From Ophiothrix spiculata (lineage: Eukaryota; Echinodermata; Ophiuroidea; Amphilepidida; Ophiotrichidae), in assembly GCA_000969725.1 (NCBI GenBank), contig JXSR01S074499.1: 23,679 nt of DNA. One strand, given 5' to 3'. Shown in pieces: positions 18,771 through 23,679 of this stretch (within the stretch, counting starts at the first letter, position 1; every line of letters begins with the position of its first letter). The position numbers were made by a program, and so were the translations under genes. The notes beneath the pieces are model-generated. The model saw only the letters and a list, made by a program, of their open reading frames with translations, did no database searches and had not been told where the DNA came from.

Positions 18771-19503
18771 AATGAGTGGTGATCTGAAAGAAATGAGCTG
18801 AAAGTCACGATTTTCAAAATTGAGTTTATCGCATACTTTCGTTCTATATAATCTCAGCTTTTGAATGATATATAATATGTCATTACTTTCTTTCTACAAT
18901 TTTGATTTAAAGATCGAAATACAAGGCAGTCCACTCCAAATCTGGCAGTAAAAAATTGATGCAAATCGATTTTAAAGTTACTAATCACTATAGTGTATAA
19001 TAGCAAAACATGATCAATTACCCATGAATAATTGCACTTCTCGGCATAATTACCTTCAAAACGCAACGTACAGGTTAGCACTTATACTTACATGCATTTT
19101 ATGTCAAAAAACGGAATTGATCTTTTCACCATATTTTTACTTAAGGCCAAAGAAAAAAAAGTCTGTCTCAGCTTCCCGAGCGCATAGCTTTTTTTTTTTT
19201 TTTTTTTAAGGTTTTTGAGAGATTTTCATTTTTTTTCATCTTTTTTCCTATTACTGGAAGAAAAAATTAAATAAACGACCGTGAAAAAAAAATAGTGGCC
19301 GAAAAATGCAATAAAAAAATAGGGGTATTCCTGCATCCGCATAGCCTTTTTTTACTAAAAAAAAAAAAAAAACGCATAGCGCTTAGGGTTTTGACCCTAA
19401 GTAAGCTGAGACAGAGTTTTTTTTTTTTTTGCCTCAGCATCCATTTATTCAAAATCTTCAATCGTGACTTTCTGCTCATTTTGCCAGAGCACCACTCAAA
19501 TTA
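18771..19503. mobile_element. MITE family copy B, interrupted
   Basis: Left end AATGAGTGGTGATCTG, then AATGAGCTGAAAGTCACGAT. The right end reads ATCGTGACTTTCTGCTCATT, then TTGCCAGAGCACCACTCAAA, giving a terminal inverted repeat of about 50 bp. The interior aligns with copy A (17233-17616). The alignment breaks at about 19146 and resumes at about 19434 (ATCCATTTATTCAAAAT, against GCCATTTATTCAAAAT in copy A), exactly around a nested insertion. Confidence 0.85.
19147..19433. mobile_element. Nested inverted-repeat insertion in copy B
   Basis: The ends are an A run followed by TCTGTCTCAGCTT (from about 19162) and AAGCTGAGACAGAG followed by a T run (to about 19430). GCATAGC words recur inside (19181, 19337, 19373). 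A perfect 7-bp hairpin CTTAGGG-TTTTGA-CCCTAAG lies at 19382-19401. Long A and T homopolymers fill much of the interior. It is absent from copy A at the equivalent position, which demonstrates insertion. Confidence 0.8.
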
Positions 19504-19542
19504 AATAAAATTAGTGTACAGTTTATTAGCTCCACAACCACT

Positions 19543-19800
19543 GGAAAGTAATTCCGCGGAGGAAACATACAAAATTGACCATTTTGACACTTAATCATAA
19601 AATCCTGTTTGTTTAGGGGCTTTATTTATTCAAAATGAATAAATTAAAGTTTCTTTTAATATTTGATCCTCCACACCCTTACATTTTACATTTTCAACAC
19701 CATGTCTAAATTCACACACAAAAGTCCCATTGGCATACTGTTAGTTAATTAGTGTCAAAACGGTTCATTTTGTATGACGTTTTCTCTGCGGAAATACTTT
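19543..19800. mobile_element. ~258-bp MITE with ~50-bp inverted ends
   Basis: The left arm (19544-19595: AAAGTAATTCCGCGGAGGAA, CATACAAAATTGACC, TTTTGACACTTA) pairs with the right arm (about 19749-19800: AGTGTCAAAACGGTTCATTT, TGTATGACG, CTCTGCGGAAATACTTT), with small indels. The interior holds ATTTATTCAAAATGAATAAAT, itself nearly palindromic. No coding capacity. Confidence 0.75.
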
Positions 19801-19809
19801 GACATATCA

Positions 19810-20085
19810 TTAACTACTAACAAACATACAATGCATGTTCTAACTCCTACTGAGCTGCAAAACACATGGGCTTAAATGCAATGTAAACAGCAGTATCTGA
19901 ACAAATTACTGACCAATTCGGTTTCAAAGAACATTGGAAATGACATGGCAAGATCAGATCGAATTGAAAACAATGCAGTTGGAACACGTACACCTTTGCG
20001 AAGTAAAAGCCACAAAAAGGAAAATATTGTTTAATCAAGTCTGAACATAAGATGTGTGTGCTATGTATTTGTTAGTAGTTAGTAA
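19810..20085. repeat. Inverted repeat pair, TAACTACTAACAAA
   Basis: TAACTACTAACAAA (about 19811) and TTTGTTAGTAGTTA (to about 20081) are perfect reverse complements over 14 bp, with weak extension. The span is about 275 bp, abutting the preceding MITE. It could be another MITE; the evidence is the ends only. Confidence 0.5.
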
Positions 20086-20675
20086 TTCTTCCTCAATACA
20101 AGATGTAACAGTAACAGATTTGAGAAAAACTCATCTTGTTTAATGCAGAGATATTTTACAAAATACCATACTGACGGGTGTATAGTCCCATTCTTTGTTA
20201 CCTCGGATTTTATTAAAATCAGGGGTTGGACTTAAATCACGGAACTTACATAAATTTATAAATTGACGTTTAATGTGGTAATATTATTTTCGCAGCTTCG
20301 ATTTTGGGTGGCCATTTTGACTGGTTACAATCACGGTTGCGCATGTCTGCCAAGTATGATAGCACATGCTATATTTAATTTTACCGTTATATAATCATAA
20401 ACATCGACATCTGTTGCTGAAGACATTCAACAGGTGCAAAAAAATAGTTCACAGATTGCGATGTTTAAAACAAAACATAGAGAAAAGGATATTCATTGGC
20501 GATCTTCCAGCAAGTGACATTGCATTTTCGATAAAGTTTGAGACCATTTTTGGAAGTAGATTTTGATATTTGATAATTTTTAAGGTCATTTGGCAACTTA
20601 TGGCCATCAATGAAATGATTATTAGAATATTTTGGTAATGATAATTTGACGACTCCTAAAAAATCCCAATGGGAC
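20086..20675. other. Spacer, nothing supported
   Basis: About 590 bp without a recognised gene. It contains GGTGGCCATTTTGACTGG near 20309, the GGCCATTTTG phrase also frequent in the 13076-15977 palindrome. The frame 20366-20566 has no recognisable motif. Confidence 0.35.
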
Positions 20676-21586
20676 TTAGGGTAGCTCTAACGGCTATTTA
20701 CACATGTCAGAAAATTAGCTATAAAGTGAATAGCTTTTGGGAATGGGAACCAAAACCTATTTCCATTTAAAGAAAACCCTTTAAAGGTAGCATATATTAA
20801 GTTTTATAGTATTCGGCTGATTTCTTATGTTTTTCTTTATTTTTTGAAAATTCCCTAAAAAATCAGAGTTTTTGAATTTTCATGTCAAGAGGGAATGTGC
20901 TATGACATTCAAATTGTAGGGGCTGGTGAAGGATCAGGATAGCTAAATTCTCTCGTGGGATTTTTGCCAAAAAGTGTTTTATTATCAAGAAAATTTATTT
21001 TTTAGCTCATAAATTTAAGCATATTTTCAAACACCTATAAAAGTTTCTAGAAACACTTTAATTTTAAAAGCCAACAAGAGATTGTTGCAAATTTGATAAG
21101 CTTTCATTTGACACCTTGTTTGTTAAAATTGAAGCATGGGAAGTATGAATAAAAATTCTGAGAAATCTGGCTATTCAGTGTTTCTAGAAGTTAACGCAAT
21201 AAAATTTGAGAAGTAGAAAAAGTCTCGCATTCGTAAACGATAAAAGATATTTCTTTAAATCAAAATTTATGATAATCTATGATCAGTTTGCCATGCAAAG
21301 AAACAAAAAATATTTTCTTTTGTGAACCACTGCCACAGAAAAAAATTATTTTGTAAATAGTATTTTTTTCAGAAATTTGCCAAATTTTGTGCAATTTTCA
21401 TGGTGGCCAAATTTGCCATGTACAAAGTCTATGGGAAATTGGAAAATAAAAAATAGCGTAACTCAAAAACGCTGTGATGGAAAAAAATCAAAATTTGGAA
21501 TACAAGTTTTTTTCATCATTCTGCACATTCTGTGAAATTTTGAACAGATTCTGTGCAGGACACCGTAGCCATTAGAACCACCTTAA
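20676..21586. mobile_element. ~910-bp element with TTAA-type inverted ends
   Basis: TTAGGGTAGCTCTAACGGCTA (20676-20696) is mirrored by TAGCCATTAGAACCACCTTAA (21566-21586), 16 of 21 bases matching. TTAA is intact on the right and TTAG on the left. The interior is very A/T-run rich, with no transposase frame. It is compatible with a piggyBac-like or Kolobok-like non-autonomous element; the ends are moderately diverged. Confidence 0.6.
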
Positions 21587-21734
21587 CACGCGTGTACATT
21601 AATTTCACAAAAAATTTCGTAAATTTAAGGGGGGGGGGCGGACTTGAATCGAGTATGGGATTATACACGAGTCAGTACAGTAAATGCACCACATACTGAA
21701 GTTGGAAAAAAACACAATGGGGATTTAAAGTGTG

Positions 21735-22072
21735 CTATGCCTCCCAGATTTTGAATTTCATGCAAAGTCTGCACACTTTACAGTTGTTTGCTGAGCACTG
21801 TGGCCCAAGTAAGCTCCATTCAACACAAAGTATAATTTCAGGTTCTGCGGAAACCTCTGGGAGTGTTGAACCTTGATCAGCCCACATATATGCAGCATCA
21901 CTGCCCAGATCAGCTCCCTGAGTTTCATATGGGTTTTCCACGAGACAATTAGCAGTTGGTTCCTTGTCCAAGGTAATTCAAGCACACCTAACTTTTGGCA
22001 CCACGGGGGTTTGAACTCAGGACCTTCCGTACTGCAAGCAAGCACCTTACCGTTTGAGTTTACTTGACTGCA
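21735..22072 (-). mobile_element. tRNA-derived SINE-like element, minus strand
   Basis: On the minus strand from about 22060: GGTAAGGTGCTTGCTTGCAG, then a B box AGTTCAAACCC (22007-22017), closely resembling an alanine (TGC) tRNA from D arm to T arm. The A box is weak (AACTCAAACGG). A body follows with CCTTGGACAAGGAACCAACT and CTGATCTGGGCAGTGATGCT. Two minus-strand frames of 78 and 95 codons overlap here (21735-21971, 21758-22045), but they arise from the repeat and have no recognised domain. The 3' end is uncertain. Confidence 0.65.
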
Positions 22073-22449
22073 GTATTGAATTGTCTGTGCTTATAAGTCA
22101 AAGCCGATTACGTTATAGTTTCTTTCTGCTCAAATTCATAAAGAACTCTTCACCACCATAAACTTGGGTGCCTTTAAAGTGTTATACGTCACCGTTGAAA
22201 ATCAGCGGTGGGCCATCTCAGTGATAGTTCGCTCTCTCGTGTTCTATGAAAACTGAGAATACTCAGATGGTTTTCTGACCCATGTAGAAAACACTTTCAA
22301 AACTTCTTGTAATGCATGCTGGTAGCTAGTGGCAGCCATTTTGAAATCTTCATAAGTTTTTAATCCATTAACTCTGAAAAATCAAAAAAAAAAGACATTT
22401 TAAACTGGGAGTAGTAATTTAACTCCAAGGTTTAAAATTGCACTGTGAA
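22073..22449. other. Spacer, nothing supported
   Basis: About 375 bp without a recognised gene or inverted repeat. It includes a run of A at 22383-22392 and GGCAGCCATTTTGAAATC near 22333, again a GGCNGCCATTTTG phrase. Confidence 0.35.
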
Positions 22450-22870
22450 ACTTTTGGGGTGTGGTCAAGGTCGTTCAAGTTCAAAATGTTATTTTGAAGG
22501 TTAAATACCAAAAATGTTCAGAATGTCCATTAAAGGTCATTTCAAGGTCACTTTTATCATATAATTCATTGGTCAAGGTTGTAATGATATTTTCAAAGTC
22601 AAATACCAAAAATTTTCAAACATTTAACTGGGGTAATTCAAAGTCGTTTCAAGTTTACTGCACAAACTTTTTTACCATTTATCTTAATGGACCACTCAAA
22701 GCACTTGAATATGAGTGTGTCCTTGAGGATTAAGGTTTAGGTCATTCAAGGTCCAAATATGTATAGATCATTTAGAACTTATCGTGAGGTCATTCGAGGT
22801 TATCTATGTCATTTTAAGGATGTGACCCGTGGGTTCAGATGAAGGTCAAGATCATTTAATGTCAAAATCA
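22450..22870. repeat. Degenerate tandem repeat rich in AGGTCA half-sites
   Basis: A unit of roughly 100-115 bp recurs with decay: (A)GGTCA(A)GGTC, TTCAAAATG, AAATACCAAAAAT(G/T)TTC, CATT(T/A)AA. AAGGTCATTTCAAGGTCA at about 22535, GGTCAAGGT at 22465 and 22572, AGGTCATTCAAGGTC at about 22739, AGGTCATTCGAGGTT at about 22787 and AAGGTCAAGATCATT at about 22842 show the spacing. AGGTCA and TCAAGGTCA are nuclear-receptor half-site words, but the repetition itself explains their number. Confidence 0.65.
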
Positions 22871-22974
22871 AATATTATCAAACATTCCAGCCGAGGTAAA
22901 TGATGCAGTCAACAGTCGACAAAACAGGCTAATATTAAACAAGACTATTTGTTCACGAACCATCTTGTTTGGAG

Positions 22975-23450
22975 TTAGGGCATATTAAGGCCCTGCGGGG
23001 AAACCCGAAACCCCTAATTTTCCCGGACCGGACCAAAACCGGGTCGGGAATTTTTTGAGCTATTTTCGGGTTCGTTACGGTCCAGGAAAAATATTACCGG
23101 GGTCGACCGGGTCGGGGAAAAGTTACTTGGGGTCGGGGAAAGTTTACATTTGGTTTGGAAAACGCAAAAGTTGTTCGGGGTAAAAATAAAATGGCAAACA
23201 ATTAATCGCTGTGTCTATAATCCTTGTTAAACACCATTCTAATGACTTGAAATTCGGGGTAACTCGGGGTCGGGGGAAAATATCCATCTTGACCGGGAAA
23301 TCATGAAAAAATGCCGGTCCAGTCTAGAAAAAATCCTTTCGGATCGGGGTCAGTCGGGGCAAGCTAAATTTTTATCGGGTCGGAAAAAAATTGTCCGGGA
23401 ACGATGGGGTCGGGGTGAGAAAAACCTGCCCCGTAGGGCGTTAGGGCATA
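22975..23450. mobile_element. G-rich MITE-like insertion with 10-bp target duplication
   Basis: TTAGGGCATA occurs exactly at 22975-22984 and 23441-23450. Near the ends, GCCCTGCGGGG and CCCCGTAGGGC are inverted with one mismatch. Between them, about 456 bp is rich in CGGGTCGGGG-type words, strikingly different from the AT-rich flanks. The duplication of 9-10 bp and short inverted ends would suit a Mutator-like or similar DNA element. The frame 23303-23539 is made of the G-rich repeat and is not credible as a gene. Confidence 0.75.
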
Positions 23451-23679
23451 CTTCATATGAGCTACCAAATAATTGGTGCAATAAGTCTTTGTTATCTTAT
23501 AATTTAATATATAATGCCAAAGTATTCTCTAATAATTGAATACGCTAGAATAAGAACATCCCAACTCCATAGCTGCCTTCTGTTTAATCATATTTATAAA
23601 ATATAAATGCATACAAATATCTTAAAATGCTTTCACATCACTAAAATAGCATTTCCATGTCAAAATCCTAATCATAGTG
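23451..23679. other. AT-rich tail of the window
   Basis: No gene, repeat pair or RNA is recognised in the last 230 bp. The sequence resumes the composition seen before the G-rich insertion. Confidence 0.4.

Noticed and set aside
21625-21690. Another tRNA-like B box (GATTCAAGTCC on the minus strand)
   Set aside because: Only a B-box-like word and vague flanking similarity; no A box or SINE body could be defined.
21735-22045. Two overlapping minus-strand frames of 78 and 95 codons
   Set aside because: Both are inside a SINE-like repeat; overlapping frames in a tRNA-derived element are not evidence of a gene.

Overview
The window looks like nuclear non-coding DNA from an invertebrate animal. 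It is AT-rich throughout. It has no bacterial-style gene packing, operons or ribosome-binding-site layout, and no open frame longer than about 134 codons. It does carry tRNA-derived SINEs and many short inverted-repeat elements. A marine deuterostome such as an echinoderm, hemichordate or lancelet, or possibly a mollusc, would fit, but the sequence alone does not decide it. I found no protein-coding exon, rRNA or functional tRNA that I can defend.

Almost everything recognisable is repeat-derived. From left to right: a foldback hairpin (1080-1215), a small palindrome (1662-1684) and a second hairpin (1806-1874); a quiet AT-rich stretch with a possible poly(A) signal near 3770; a 63-bp tandem duplication (about 4067-4190); and a 4.7-kb element with terminal inverted repeats of about 420-450 bp (4798-9509), whose core holds a 191-bp tandem duplication. 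A cluster of MITE-like elements follows: 10143-10396, 10751-11090 with TTAA at both ends, 11110-11690, and 11711-11925, which is hAT-like with a near-perfect 8-bp target duplication. Next is an array of eight copies of a 30-bp motif in both orientations (12082-12932).

The middle right is dominated by a 2.9-kb palindrome (13076-15977). Its outer arms are closely matched, its inner arms are more diverged and internally repetitive, a small TTAA-type MITE sits at its apex, and a tRNA-derived SINE sits only in its right arm. At 16464-16828 is a young insertion with 110-bp arms differing at two positions. It is bounded by a 12-bp repeat and carries a motif resembling the hammerhead ribozymes of Penelope-like retroelements. 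Beyond it are two diverged copies of one MITE family (17233-17616 and 18771-19503). The second copy is split by another inverted-repeat insertion, and between the two copies lies a mariner-like 590-bp element (18150-18740).

The right end holds more foldback elements (19543-19800, 20676-21586), a second tRNA-like SINE (about 21735-22072), a degenerate tandem region rich in AGGTCA-like half-sites (22450-22870), and a G-rich element with short inverted ends and a clean 10-bp target duplication (22985-23440).

The features do not form a pathway. They record layered transposition: SINE and MITE insertions into older inverted repeats allow relative ages to be read directly. If transcribed through, the large palindromes would give long double-stranded RNA, so the region could be a source of small RNAs; this is inference.
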